DNA from: Belnapia sp. F-4-1 | GTDB taxonomy: Bacteria > Pseudomonadota > Alphaproteobacteria > Acetobacterales > Acetobacteraceae | Reading direction: 5' to 3' | NCBI RefSeq assembly: GCF_000802185.1 | Contig: NZ_KN676113.1 | Location: forward strand, 1,756,819 to 1,820,818 | DNA: 64,000 nt | Shown here: piece after piece, positions 1 to 8,932 of the stretch | Layout of the letters: each line of letters begins with the position of its first letter | How positions within the stretch are numbered: the first letter of the stretch is position 1 | Position numbers and translations under genes: made by a program | The notes under the pieces: generated by a model | Told to the model about the DNA's origin: nothing | Seen by the model: the letters and a program-made list of their open reading frames with translations, nothing else | Database searches by the model: none

Positions 1-45
1 TATATCGAGAGCTTCACCCGGGCGACGGTCGGCCCCGAGCCTTGA
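1..45 (+). CDS. C-terminal tail of a truncated upstream gene
   Basis: The first 45 bases read in frame as the last 14 residues of a protein (ending TVGPEP) followed by a TGA stop. The rest of the gene lies outside the window, so no family can be assigned. The reading is supported only by an open frame and a stop placed before the next gene on the same strand. Confidence 0.4.
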   Translation, partial: YIESFTRATVGPEP

Positions 46-109
46 CCGGCTTGCCTTGACCGCCGTCTCCGCCACATGCTGATATATCAGTAATGGGCGG
101 AGGAACGGC

Positions 110-922
110 ATGGTGGACGGCGCATCGGGCGCGGCCTTGCGGCGCGAGCGGCTTTCCCGACGGCAGCAGGCCTTTCGCGCCGATTTCCGGGCAAAGATCG
201 GGCGGCTCTATCATGGCTGGGCGCATGTCGCGCTGATCTATGCGATCGGCGGTGCGGCCATCTGGTATGCGGCGCGGCAGGTCGAGGCGCCGGCCTGGTA
301 CGAGTGGCTGGTGGTGCCCGCGGCCTTTCTCGGCGCCAACCTCTTCGAGTGGTGGATCCACAAATACGTGATGCACCGGCCGGTGCCCGGCTTCATGGGC
401 ATCTACAAGCGGCACACGCTGGCGCATCACCAGTTCTTCACCGAGACGGAATACACCATCGACGATGCGCGCGACTTCCGCATCGTCTTCTTTCCGCCCT
501 ATGCGCTCATCACCTTCCTCGCCCTGTCGCTGGTGCCCTGCTTCCTGCTGCGGGCGCTTGGCGTTCCGGATGCGGGCTGGCTGCTGCTGATCACCAACAC
601 GGCGCTCTACCTCAATTACGAGCTCTTCCACTTCTGCTGCCATGTGAAGGACGACCGGATCGTCCGGCATATCCCCTTCATCAACACCATCCGCCGCCAT
701 CATGCCGCGCACCACGACACGGCCATCATGATGGAGCGGAATTTCAACCTGACCTACCCGATCGCCGACTGGTTCTTCGGCACCAGCGACCTGCGGCGCG
801 GGCTGCTCGGCCACTTGGTGAACGGCTATGACGCGACGCATCGGCGGCCGGACCTGAAGCGGGTGCGGCATGGCACCGATGACCCGCGGGCCGGCAAGCC
901 GCGGTTGATGGCGGCGGAATAG
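110..922 (+). CDS. fatty acid hydroxylase superfamily membrane protein
   Basis: This 270-residue integral membrane protein has the histidine clusters of the membrane di-iron fatty acid hydroxylase/sterol desaturase superfamily: HKYVMH near residue 85, HTLAHHQFF near 105, HFCCH near 178 and HHAAHH near 200. Hydrophobic stretches around residues 40-55, 63-80, 128-145 and 155-172 would carry the active site at the cytoplasmic face. The family uses O2 and reductant to hydroxylate or desaturate lipids; the substrate here cannot be read. The ATG follows GGAGGAACGGC. A 67-residue membrane protein starts 4 bases downstream and is probably co-transcribed. Confidence 0.8.
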   Translation: MVDGASGAALRRERLSRRQQAFRADFRAKIGRLYHGWAHVALIYAIGGAAIWYAARQVEAPAWYEWLVVPAAFLGANLFEWWIHKYVMHRPVPGFMGIYKRHTLAHHQFFTETEYTIDDARDFRIVFFPPYALITFLALSLVPCFLLRALGVPDAGWLLLITNTALYLNYELFHFCCHVKDDRIVRHIPFINTIRRHHAAHHDTAIMMERNFNLTYPIADWFFGTSDLRRGLLGHLVNGYDATHRRPDLKRVRHGTDDPRAGKPRLMAAE

Positions 923-926
923 GGCG

Positions 927-1130
927 ATGGCCGCGCTCTCGCCGCTGGATGGCGGACAAATCAAGACATCCCGCGCGTCGCTGGTCGGCGGCATCGCGGT
1001 CGGGGTCGGCGTGGCGCTGCTGTGGGGGGCGCTGGCCTACGACCTGGGCGCCGGGCCGCTCGCTGCCCTGCTGCCTGCCATCCTGGCCGGGATGGTGGCC
1101 GGACTTTGGGTCTGGCGTGCGGATCTATAG
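927..1130 (+). CDS. small two-helix membrane protein
   Basis: A 67-residue protein with two likely membrane helices (about residues 18-38 and 43-63) rich in Gly, Ala and Leu and ending WRADL. It starts 4 bases after the hydroxylase-like gene, which suggests co-transcription, although the Shine-Dalgarno match (AGGGCG) is weak. No family is recognised. It might be a partner of the upstream enzyme or a lineage-specific orphan. Confidence 0.5.
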   Translation: MAALSPLDGGQIKTSRASLVGGIAVGVGVALLWGALAYDLGAGPLAALLPAILAGMVAGLWVWRADL

Positions 1131-1223
1131 CGACCAATCTGCAACAGGCGGAACAGTTCCCTCGCCGCCTGCGCAACCGATCCCAACTCTCGTCGTTTCC
1201 TGATTGGGTGGAAAGGAACGATC

Positions 1224-2234
1224 GTGGACCAGGTGGCGCAGGTGGATCCTTTGGCTTCCCGGGCCGGGCCGGAACAGCGGTTGTTGGCCGCGCTGCCCCC
1301 CGGATGGCGGGCGGTGGGGCGCTGCCGCCTTGGCCTTGGCGGGCCGGCCGGGGTGGGGATGGGGTGCATGGCTCTCGCCCATCCCGCCGTGGGGCTGGCG
1401 CTGATCGACCTCATCCCCAATGCGACACCGAATGCCGAGGCTAGGCTGCGCCGGGCGTTGGAGGCGGCGAACTTCCCCGAGCGATGCCCGGGCACGCTGC
1501 CGGTCTGGCATGGCCGGGTGGACCCCTTGATGCTGCGCACCTTGCCGAAAGTGGTGGCTGAGGGATTCGATGCGCTGCCGCCGCTCGGCCTCGGGGGCCC
1601 TGAGGGCTGGATCGGCGCGGTGCAGGCTGCACTCGCCAGGGATCCGGCCTGGGAGGTGCCTGGCCGGCCGCGCATTACGACGCCGCCACCTTCCGCACCG
1701 GATGTGGCCGAGGAGGATGAGCCCGGCCCGGCACCGCGCCGGCGCCGGACGCGCTGGATCGGCGGTGGCGTGGTCCTGGCCTGCTGCCTGGCCATCGGAA
1801 TCGCATTGCTGCCGGCCGCCCCGGCGCCGACGCCGCCCAGCCCGCAGCCGGTGGCCGCGGCGCCTGCGCCTGCGTCCGAGCCTCAGCCGGTCCTGGCCGC
1901 CCTGCCGCCGCCATCGGCGCCGCCCGCGCCCGAACCCCCGGCAGCGCAGAGCCTGCCGCCGATCGAGCGGGTGGAACTGCCGGTGTTGCGCCCCGTGGAG
2001 CCGCCACCGATGCCGGCGGCCAAGCCGCCGCCACCGGAGCCGGTGGTCGAGGAAATCGCCTTGGCCACGCCGCCTCCGGCGCCGCCGCCCCCGCCGCCGC
2101 TGCGCCAGGCTGCTGCGCCAAGGCCGCGCATCGACCCGAATTGCAGCCGCGCCCTGTTCCGGTTCCAGCAGGGCGAGCGGCTAACCGCCGCCGAGGAAGC
2201 CTTCGTCAGGACGGGCTGCGCCACCCGCCGCTGA
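1224..2234 (+). CDS. proline-rich single-pass membrane protein, unknown function
   Basis: A 336-residue protein starting at GTG 1224, preceded by GGAAAGGAAC. The N-terminal 150 residues look like a folded cytoplasmic domain with no motif I can name. An RRRRTRW basic stretch near residue 173 precedes one membrane helix (about 179-198). Then come roughly 110 residues dominated by Pro and Ala, and a compact C-terminus (residues 300-336) with two cysteines in a periplasmic position. The architecture resembles cell-envelope-spanning linkers such as TonB-like or SPOR-type proteins, but no TonB motif is visible. It converges on korB, leaving 10 bases between them. Confidence 0.6.
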   Translation: MDQVAQVDPLASRAGPEQRLLAALPPGWRAVGRCRLGLGGPAGVGMGCMALAHPAVGLALIDLIPNATPNAEARLRRALEAANFPERCPGTLPVWHGRVDPLMLRTLPKVVAEGFDALPPLGLGGPEGWIGAVQAALARDPAWEVPGRPRITTPPPSAPDVAEEDEPGPAPRRRRTRWIGGGVVLACCLAIGIALLPAAPAPTPPSPQPVAAAPAPASEPQPVLAALPPPSAPPAPEPPAAQSLPPIERVELPVLRPVEPPPMPAAKPPPPEPVVEEIALATPPPAPPPPPPLRQAAAPRPRIDPNCSRALFRFQQGERLTAAEEAFVRTGCATRR

Positions 2235-2244
2235 CGGGAGGCGC

Positions 2245-3300
2245 CTACCGCAAGCCGGCGTTGATGGCTTCCAACGCGGCCGCCCCCGGCACCAGCGCCG
2301 CATCGCCCAGCCGGTTGAGCGGCCGCGCCACCGTGCCGAGATTGGCATGCAGGTCCCGCGGATCGGGGTCGATGAAGAGCAGGCCGGTGACGATCTCGCC
2401 CGCCGCCTTCCGCTCGTGCAGGTGGTGCATCGCGGCGACGCGGTCGGTCGGGTCGTACTCCGCATGCAGCTTCCGCAGGCGGAGGATGGAGCCGTCATGC
2501 TGCTCCACCTCGCGCACCTCGCCCGGCGCGTAGTCGGCGGTGATCGGCGCGCGGCCGGTGATGACGTCGAGCCGGTTCATCGCCTCGTTGTGCTCGCGGA
2601 CGAAGTCGTAGCTCTTGGTGGAACCCTCATGGTTGTTGAAGGCGACGCAGGGGCTGATGCAGTCGATGAAGGCCGGCCCGTCATGCCGCATCGCGCCCTT
2701 GATGAGGGGCACGAGCTGGTCCTTGTCGCCCGAGAAGCTACGGGCGACGTAGGTGGCACCGAGCTGGAGGGCGATGCCGATGAGGTCGATCGCCTCGTCG
2801 GTGTTGACCGTGCCCTTTTTCGCCTTCGACCCCTTGTCCGAGGTCGCCGAGAACTGCCCCTTGGTGAGGCCGTAGACGCCGTTGTTCTCGACGATATAGG
2901 CCATGTTCACGCCGCGGCGGATGCTGTGGGCGAACTGGCCGAAGCCGATCGAGGCGCTGTCGCCATCGCCCGAGACGCCGAGATAGAGCAGCTCCCGGTT
3001 GGCGAGGTTGGCGCCGGTCAGCACGCTTGGCATCCGGCCATGGACCGAGTTGAAGCCGTGCGAGGCGCCGAGGAAGTAGTCCGGCGTCTTGGACGAGCAG
3101 CCGATGCCGGACATCTTGGCCACGCGGTGCGGCTCGATATCGAGTTCGAAGCAGGCCTGGATGATGGCGGCGCTGATGCTGTCATGCCCACAGCCGGCGC
3201 AGAGGGTGCTGATCGCCCCCTCGTAGTCGCGCCTGGTGTAGCCGAGCGCGTTGGTCGGCAGCTTCGGGTGGTGCAGCCTGGGTTTGGGGAGGAAGCTCAT
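2245..3300 (-). CDS. korB: 2-oxoacid:ferredoxin oxidoreductase, beta subunit
   Basis: This 351-residue subunit binds thiamine diphosphate and a [4Fe-4S] cluster in the enzyme that decarboxylates 2-oxoacids (probably 2-oxoglutarate) to acyl-CoA and reduces ferredoxin. Visible features are the cluster cysteines in LCAGCGHDS and GIGCSSKTP plus a later SPCVAF, and the thiamine site GDGDSASIG followed by ENNGVYGLT. Length is typical of KorB. Its ATG overlaps the korA stop as ATGA, so translation is coupled. The 2-oxoglutarate preference is inferred from overall resemblance to KorB; pyruvate cannot be excluded. Confidence 0.9.
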   Translation of the reverse strand: MSFLPKPRLHHPKLPTNALGYTRRDYEGAISTLCAGCGHDSISAAIIQACFELDIEPHRVAKMSGIGCSSKTPDYFLGASHGFNSVHGRMPSVLTGANLANRELLYLGVSGDGDSASIGFGQFAHSIRRGVNMAYIVENNGVYGLTKGQFSATSDKGSKAKKGTVNTDEAIDLIGIALQLGATYVARSFSGDKDQLVPLIKGAMRHDGPAFIDCISPCVAFNNHEGSTKSYDFVREHNEAMNRLDVITGRAPITADYAPGEVREVEQHDGSILRLRKLHAEYDPTDRVAAMHHLHERKAAGEIVTGLLFIDPDPRDLHANLGTVARPLNRLGDAALVPGAAALEAINAGLR

Positions 3301-5135
3301 TCCGCGGCTGCTCCGGCGAAGGGAAGGATCTGGGCCAGCACCTTGTCGCCGATGGCGGCGCGGATGAAGCGCGCGGTGATCGGCGTCCCGTCATAGTGCA
3401 GCACAGGGATGAGCTGCTGGGGGGCGATGCTGCACTCGTTCATCAGCAGGGTCCGCAGCTGGGCGTCGCGGTTCTGCTCGACGACGAAGACCTGGTCGTG
3501 GGCGGCGACGAACGCCTCCACATCCTGGTAGAAGGGGAAGGCGCGGATGCGCAGCGCATCGACATGGATGCCCTCCGCCTCCAGCGCCGCCAGCGCCTCC
3601 TTCATGGCGGCGGAAGAGCTGCCGTAGTAGATCACGCCGGTGCGGGTCGGCTCCTTCGCCTGGCGCAGCACGGGGCGCGGGACGATGCCCTTCGCTGTCT
3701 CGAATTTCTGCAGCAGGCGCTGCATGTTGTCGACATAGGCGGCGCCGACCTCGGTGTATTTGGCGAAGCGGTCGCGCGAGGTGCCGCGGGTGAAAAAGGC
3801 GCCCTTGCTGGGGTGCGTCCCCGGATAGGTACGGTAGGGGATGCCATCCCCATCGGAGTCGAGGTAGCGGCCGAAGACGCGCCCGGCCTCCAGCTCCTCC
3901 GCCGTCATCACCTTGCCGCGGTCCATCCGCCGGTTGTCGTCCCAGGCGAAGGGCTCGCAGAGCCAGTCGTTCATGCCGATATCGAGGTCGAGCAGCACGA
4001 AGACCGGCTGCTGCAGCCGGTCGGCAAGGTCGAAGGCATCGGCGCCGAAGGCGAAGCACTCATGCGGGTCCTCGGGGAAGAGGACGATGTGCTTGGTGTC
4101 GCCATGGCTGGCATAGGCCGCCGCCAGCACATCGGATTGCTGGGTGCGGGTCGGCATGCCCGTGCTGGGGCCGGCCCGCTGCACGTCGAAGATCACGGAG
4201 GGGATCTCGGCGAAGTAGGAGAGGCCGACGAATTCCTGCATCAGCGAGATGCCCGGGCCCGAGGTCGCGGTGAAGGCCCGCGCCCCGTTCCAGGCGGCAC
4301 CGATGACGACGCCGATGGAGGCCAGCTCATCCTCCGCCTGGACGATGGCGTAGCGCTTGCGCCCGTCCGGGTCGGTACGGAATTTCTTGGCGTAGCGCTC
4401 GTACCCTTCGGCCAATGAGGTCGAGGGCGTTATCGGGTACCAGGCGCAGACCGTCGCGCCGCCATAGACCGCGCCGAGCCCGGCCGCACTGTTGCCGTCG
4501 ACATAGATGCGGTTGCCGACCCTGTCGGCGCGCTCCAGCGTCAGGCCGATGGGGCAGGCGAGGTTCGCTAAGGCCCAGTCGCGGCCCATCTGGAAGGCAT
4601 CGCGGTTCGGCTTGGCCAGCTTCTCCTTGCCCTTGTACTGCTCGGAGAGCAGCGTCTCCACCACCGCCGGGTCGATCTGCAGCAGGGCGGAGAGCGCCCC
4701 GACATACATGATGTTCTTGAAGAGCTGCCGCTGCCGCGCATCGGTATAGGCCGCGTTGCACATCTCGGTCAGCGGCACGCCGATGACATGGATATCCTCG
4801 CGGAAACGGCTCTGCGGCACCGGCCGCGTGCTGTCGTAGAAGAGGTAGCCGCCCGGGTCGATCTCGGCGACGTCGCGCTCCCAGGTCTGCGGGTTCATCG
4901 CCACCATGAGGTCGACGCCGCCGCGCCGGCCAAGATGCCCCTCGCCGGAGACGCGCACCTCGAACCAGGTCGGCAGGCCCTGGATGTTGCTCGGAAAGAT
5001 GTTGCGCGAGGCGATGGGGATGCCCATGCGCAGGATCGCCTTGGCAAAGAGCTGGTTGGCGCTTGCCGAGCCCGAGCCGTTCACATTGGCGAATTTGACG
5101 ACGAAGTCGTTCGTCGCGGTCACCGGGCTGCGCAT
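3297..5135 (-). CDS. korA: 2-oxoacid:ferredoxin oxidoreductase, fused gamma-alpha subunit
   Basis: A 612-residue protein in which the gamma domain (about residues 1-190, with VNGSGSASANQLFAKAI) is fused ahead of the alpha domain that contacts CoA and the thiamine pyrimidine ring (YPITPSTSLAEGYE near residue 240; TSGPGISLMQE near 290). This fusion is usual for KorA of aerobic and microaerobic bacteria. The open frame extends upstream without a start, but the ATG at 5135 puts the first residue directly before the conserved gamma domain. It overlaps the end of the preceding flavoprotein gene by 16 bases and korB by 4, which indicates one tightly coupled operon. Confidence 0.9.
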   Translation of the reverse strand: MRSPVTATNDFVVKFANVNGSGSASANQLFAKAILRMGIPIASRNIFPSNIQGLPTWFEVRVSGEGHLGRRGGVDLMVAMNPQTWERDVAEIDPGGYLFYDSTRPVPQSRFREDIHVIGVPLTEMCNAAYTDARQRQLFKNIMYVGALSALLQIDPAVVETLLSEQYKGKEKLAKPNRDAFQMGRDWALANLACPIGLTLERADRVGNRIYVDGNSAAGLGAVYGGATVCAWYPITPSTSLAEGYERYAKKFRTDPDGRKRYAIVQAEDELASIGVVIGAAWNGARAFTATSGPGISLMQEFVGLSYFAEIPSVIFDVQRAGPSTGMPTRTQQSDVLAAAYASHGDTKHIVLFPEDPHECFAFGADAFDLADRLQQPVFVLLDLDIGMNDWLCEPFAWDDNRRMDRGKVMTAEELEAGRVFGRYLDSDGDGIPYRTYPGTHPSKGAFFTRGTSRDRFAKYTEVGAAYVDNMQRLLQKFETAKGIVPRPVLRQAKEPTRTGVIYYGSSSAAMKEALAALEAEGIHVDALRIRAFPFYQDVEAFVAAHDQVFVVEQNRDAQLRTLLMNECSIAPQQLIPVLHYDGTPITARFIRAAIGDKVLAQILPFAGAAAE

Positions 5136-6922
5136 GCGTGCACCCTTTCGGCCTTGGGCTTTGCGCTCTCGAGAAGGAATTTTTGCATGTCCCAGGCGCC
5201 GGTCGGGCAGCGCTCGGCGCACATGCCGCAATGCAGGCAGACATCCTCGTCCTTCGCCATGACGCGCCCGGTCTTCAGCCCGTCCGCGACATAGATCGCC
5301 TGCTCCAGGTTGTGCGCCGGCATCTTCAGCCGGTCGCGCAGCTCCATCTCCTCGCCATCGGCGGTGAAGGTGATGCAGTCCACCGGGCAGATATCGACGC
5401 AGGCATCGCACTCGATGCAGAGCTTGGCGCTGAAGACGGTCTGCACGTCGCAGTTCAGGCAGCGCTGCGCCTCCTTGAAGGCCAGCTCCCGGTCGTAGCC
5501 CAGTTCCACCTCGGTCTTGATGTCGCGCAGCGCCACCTCGTTCTCGGCATGCGGCACCTTGAAGCGCAGGTCGAGCGAGACCGCGCTGTCGTAGCTCCAC
5601 TCGTGGATGCCCATCTTCTGGCTGGACATCGCCACATCTGGTGGCGGCCGCAGCGCCACGTCCTCGCCGCGGCAGAAGAGGTCGATGGAGACGGCGGCCT
5701 GATGGCCATGCGCCACCGCCCAGATGATGTTCTTCGGCCCGAAGGCCGCGTCGCCGCCGAAGAAGACCTGCGGCAGCGTCGACTGCAGGGTCTCCTCATT
5801 GAGCTGCGGCAGCCCCCAGCGGTCGAAGGCGATGCCGAGATCGGGCTCGATCCAGGGGAAGGCATTCTCCTGGCCGATGGCGACCAGCACGTCGTCCGCC
5901 TCGATGGTCACGTCAGGCTCGCCGGAGGGGACGAGCTGGCGGCGGCCGCGGGCGTCGCGCTCCGCCTTCACCGCCTCAAAGACCATGCCGGTGAGGCGGC
6001 CGTCCTCGTGCAGCACCTGCTTCGGCACCAGGAAGTTGCGGATGGGGATGCCCTCCTTCAGCGCATCCTCCTTCTCCCAGGGGCTCGCCTTCATCTCCTC
6101 GAAGCCGGAGCGGACGACGACCGTCACCTCCTCGCCGCCGAGGCGCCGGGCGGAGCGGCAGCAATCCATGGCCGTGTTGCCGCCGCCGAGCACGATCACG
6201 CGCCGGCCGACCTTCTCGACATGCCCGAAGGAGACGGAGGAGAGCCAGTCGATGCCGATATGGATGTTGGCCGCAGCCTCGCGCCGGCCCGGCACGTCGA
6301 GGTCCCGCCCACGCGGCGCCCCGGCGCCGACGAAGACGGCATTGTAGCCCTCGGCGAGCAGCGCCCGCAGGCTGCCGACCCGCTCGTTATAGTGGGTGAC
6401 GACGCCGCCGCGGCCGGTGATGTAGCCGACCTCCTCGTCGATCACGCTCTCCGGCAGGCGGAAGCGCGGGATCTGGCTGCGGATGAAGCCGCCGCCCTTC
6501 GCCTGTTCGTCATAGATGTGCACCTCGTAGCCGAGCGGGGCGAGGTCGCGCGCGACGGTCAGGCTCGCCGGCCCGGCGCCGATGCAGGCGAGGCGGCGGC
6601 CGTTGCCGACAGCGGGGATGGGCGGCATCCGCCCCAGCACATCCTCCTTGTTGTCGGCGGCGACGCGCTTGAGGCGGCAGATGGCGACCGGCTCCTCCTC
6701 GACGCGCCCGCGCCGGCAGGCCGGCTCGCAGGGGCGGTCGCAGGTGCGGCCGAGCACGCCGGGGAAGACGTTGGAGTGCCAGTTGACCATGTAGGCGTCG
6801 GAATAGCGCCCGGCGGCAATCAGCCGGATGTATTCGGGCACGGGCGTATGGGCCGGGCAGGCCCATTGGCAATCGACGACCTTATGGAAATAGTCGGGAT
6901 TGCTGATGTCGGTCGGCGTCAC
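5120..6922 (-). CDS. GltD-like FAD/NAD(P) oxidoreductase with C-terminal ferredoxin domain, Kor-associated
   Basis: About 600 residues. The N-terminus has the cysteine pattern of glutamate synthase small subunits (CQWACP, then CDRPCEPACRRG). An FAD fold (GAGPASLTVARDL) and an NAD(P) fold (VLGGGNTAMDCC) follow, and the last 110 residues hold two four-cysteine clusters (CIECDACVDICP and CLHCGMCAERCP). It is translated together with korA and korB. I infer that it passes electrons from the 2-oxoacid oxidoreductase to NAD(P)+ or the reverse. I chose GTG 6922, preceded by AGGGA, because the conserved sequence starts there; ATG 6979 is an alternative start. Confidence 0.85.
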   Translation of the reverse strand: MTPTDISNPDYFHKVVDCQWACPAHTPVPEYIRLIAAGRYSDAYMVNWHSNVFPGVLGRTCDRPCEPACRRGRVEEEPVAICRLKRVAADNKEDVLGRMPPIPAVGNGRRLACIGAGPASLTVARDLAPLGYEVHIYDEQAKGGGFIRSQIPRFRLPESVIDEEVGYITGRGGVVTHYNERVGSLRALLAEGYNAVFVGAGAPRGRDLDVPGRREAAANIHIGIDWLSSVSFGHVEKVGRRVIVLGGGNTAMDCCRSARRLGGEEVTVVVRSGFEEMKASPWEKEDALKEGIPIRNFLVPKQVLHEDGRLTGMVFEAVKAERDARGRRQLVPSGEPDVTIEADDVLVAIGQENAFPWIEPDLGIAFDRWGLPQLNEETLQSTLPQVFFGGDAAFGPKNIIWAVAHGHQAAVSIDLFCRGEDVALRPPPDVAMSSQKMGIHEWSYDSAVSLDLRFKVPHAENEVALRDIKTEVELGYDRELAFKEAQRCLNCDVQTVFSAKLCIECDACVDICPVDCITFTADGEEMELRDRLKMPAHNLEQAIYVADGLKTGRVMAKDEDVCLHCGMCAERCPTGAWDMQKFLLESAKPKAERVHACAAR

Positions 6923-7103
6923 GCGCGCGACTTCCCTGGACGCATTTTGTATTCCTCCTGCCGGCCTCTGCGGGCCCATGGCAGGGAGCTTGCCCCAAGC
7001 CCGGTAGGCCCGCAACGACCTGATCGCAGCCGTGCCGAAGCCCCGCTTGCGGCCCCGCTGGCCCCCGCCGATGATGCGCCATGGGCCAGGGGAGGGGCGG
7101 TGG

Positions 7104-7958
7104 ATGAAGCTCATCAGCTTCGCGATCGACGGCGAGGCGCGGTATGGCGCGGTGGAAGGGGAGATGGTGATCGACCTCACCGCGCGGCTTGGGAGGCGCT
7201 TCCCGAGCCTCCTGGCGCTGATCGAAGCGGATGCGCTGGCGGAAGCGCAAGCGGCCCTCGCCACGCCCGGCCCGCGCCATGCACTCGCCGACATCGCCTG
7301 GCGCGAGCCGATCCCCGAGGCCCGCCGCATCTTCTGCGTCGGCGCCAACTACCCGAAGATCCACCCGACCGGCGGCGTGGTCAGCGGCCCGGAATTCCCC
7401 GCCATCTTCCAGAAGCCGGCCGAGACGCTGGTGCCGCACAAGGCGTCGTTGCAGGCGCCGACCGCCTCGCGCCAATTCGACTACGAGGGGGAGCTGGCCT
7501 TCGTCATCGGCCGTGGCGGCGCCAATATTCCGCCTGGCGAGGCTCTTTCCCACATCGCGGGCTATGCTTGCCTGAACGATGGCTCGGTGCGGGACTTCCA
7601 GAAGCACAGCGTCTGGGCCGGCAAGAATTTCGTGCGCTCCGGCGGCTTCGGCCCCTGGATGGTGACGGCCGACGAGGTGGGCGACCCTGCCGCGCTGACG
7701 TTGGTGACGCGGCTGAACGGCGAGGAGGTGCAGCGCACCAGCCTCGACCGCATGTTCTTCAGCGTGCCCGCCATCATTGCCTATCTCTCGGCGGTGACGC
7801 CGTTGCTGCCCGGCGACGTTGTCGCCACAGGCTCGCCCGAGGGCAGTGGCGCCACCCGCACCCCACCACGCTGGCTGGCGCCCGGCGACCGGATCGAGGT
7901 GGAGGTGGAAAGGGTCGGCGTGCTGGAGAATATCGTCGGCCAGCAACTTTCAACTTGA
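7104..7958 (+). CDS. fumarylacetoacetate hydrolase (FAH) family protein
   Basis: A 284-residue member of the FAH superfamily, metal-dependent enzymes that cleave or decarboxylate 2-oxo acids. Family residues include CVGANYPKI near 85, FQKPAET near 110, the metal-binding EGELAFVIG near 131-139, SVRDFQ near 163 and the C-terminal GDVVATGSPEG. Start 7104 follows GGAGGGG at the right distance; an upstream in-frame ATG at 7032 lacks a site. It is transcribed divergently from the Kor operon. The exact substrate cannot be read, because acylpyruvases, oxaloacetate decarboxylases and 2-hydroxyhepta-2,4-dienedioate isomerases all share this fold. Confidence 0.85.
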   Translation: MKLISFAIDGEARYGAVEGEMVIDLTARLGRRFPSLLALIEADALAEAQAALATPGPRHALADIAWREPIPEARRIFCVGANYPKIHPTGGVVSGPEFPAIFQKPAETLVPHKASLQAPTASRQFDYEGELAFVIGRGGANIPPGEALSHIAGYACLNDGSVRDFQKHSVWAGKNFVRSGGFGPWMVTADEVGDPAALTLVTRLNGEEVQRTSLDRMFFSVPAIIAYLSAVTPLLPGDVVATGSPEGSGATRTPPRWLAPGDRIEVEVERVGVLENIVGQQLST

Positions 7959-8130
7959 AGTAGAGTATCCGCTTCAATATTCGTTTGTCCCGTCAGGGTA
8001 TGCACGCTCCCGTTACGACACGAAATAGTTTCGGGATTCGGGCGGCCTCTTTCGCTACATCATCGATTGCGAGCTCCCAGGTTGCCCAGGGAGCGGCCCG
8101 ATCCACCGATGCTCGATGAAAGAGGAAGGG

Positions 8131-8469
8131 ATGCGTCTCCTGCTCCTGTTGCCGGCGCTTGTCCTCGCCGGCTGCGCCATGTCCGAGGCCGACCGCCAAG
8201 CCGAGGCGGATTTGGCCACGGTCCGCCAAGCGTCCATGTCCAGCCCTGCCCTCACCTGGGAGGAGCTGAACATCCACCCGACGCTCGTCGCTCATCCCTG
8301 CTCCGTGGGCACGCTGGTGAATGCCAGCCGCCAGATCGTCGGCTATTGCCGCGCCGGCCGCCAGTGCCGGACGATGGACTGGCGCCCCGTCGTCGCCGGC
8401 TGTACGGAACCGCAGATCCGCCAGACCAGCGCCCCGGCGCGCACCGCGGCTCTCGATACGAGCCGGTAA
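8131..8469 (+). CDS. small lipoprotein, unknown function
   Basis: A 112-residue exported protein with a lipoprotein signal peptide (MRLLLLLPALVLAGC) and predicted lipidation at Cys15. The mature part holds four further cysteines (in HPCSVG, GYCRAG, QCRTM and AGCTEP) that could form two disulfides in the periplasm. The ATG at 8131 is chosen because AGAGGAAGGG lies just before it and the signal peptide starts there; ATG 8116 has no site. No family is recognised. Confidence 0.65.
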   Translation: MRLLLLLPALVLAGCAMSEADRQAEADLATVRQASMSSPALTWEELNIHPTLVAHPCSVGTLVNASRQIVGYCRAGRQCRTMDWRPVVAGCTEPQIRQTSAPARTAALDTSR

Positions 8470-8509
8470 CCTCCATTGCGGCCCGCCCCCGGCGCGGTAC
8501 ACCGGGGGC

Positions 8510-8932
8510 GTGCTGCATCTCATCAAGCTCTCGGTCGGCCCCAAGGATGTGGGGCAGCTCCGGGCCATCCAGGCCCGGCGGGCGGTGGCCGAGCCGCCGC
8601 TCCGCCACCAGACCCGGATGATGCCGAAGCGCGCCGCGGAGATCCTCGCCGGTGGCTCGATCTACTGGGTGATCGCTGGCTTCGTGCAGGTGCGCCAGCG
8701 CATCATCGACATCCTCGAGGAGGAATGGGACGACGGCTCCCGCTGCGCCGGCCTGGTGCTTGATCCGGAACTGGTCGCCGTCGCCGCCCGGCCGGTGAAG
8801 CCTTTCCAGGGATGGCGCTACCTGGAGCCGGAGGCCACCCCGGCGGATGTCGTCGCCGGCATCGAGGGCGAGGGGGCCGAGGCCATGCCGGAGCGCCTGC
8901 GCGCCGAGCTTCGCGCCCTCGGCCTGCTGTAG
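8510..8932 (+). CDS. DUF1489 family protein
   Basis: A 140-residue soluble protein resembling the alphaproteobacterial DUF1489 family: it opens with LHLIKLSVG and contains HQTRMMPKRA, GGSIYWVIAG and the acidic DILEEEWDDG. Start is GTG 8510, which matches the family N-terminus. The frame is open upstream but the residues there are low-complexity Arg/Pro, as expected for non-coding high-G+C DNA. Function is unknown in the family. It is not clearly linked to the preceding lipoprotein, since 40 bases separate them. Confidence 0.75.
   Translation: MLHLIKLSVGPKDVGQLRAIQARRAVAEPPLRHQTRMMPKRAAEILAGGSIYWVIAGFVQVRQRIIDILEEEWDDGSRCAGLVLDPELVAVAARPVKPFQGWRYLEPEATPADVVAGIEGEGAEAMPERLRAELRALGLL

Noticed and set aside
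1660-2140. Proline-coding GC repeat region of the 1224-2234 gene as a tandem repeat array
   Set aside because: The units vary in length and sequence; it is simple Pro/Ala-rich coding sequence rather than a DNA repeat.
5138-7963. Very long plus-strand open frame opposite the Kor flavoprotein
   Set aside because: It is antisense to a protein with clear FAD, NAD and Fe-S motifs; its product is a His/Asp/Arg/Ala-rich string typical of high-G+C shadow frames.
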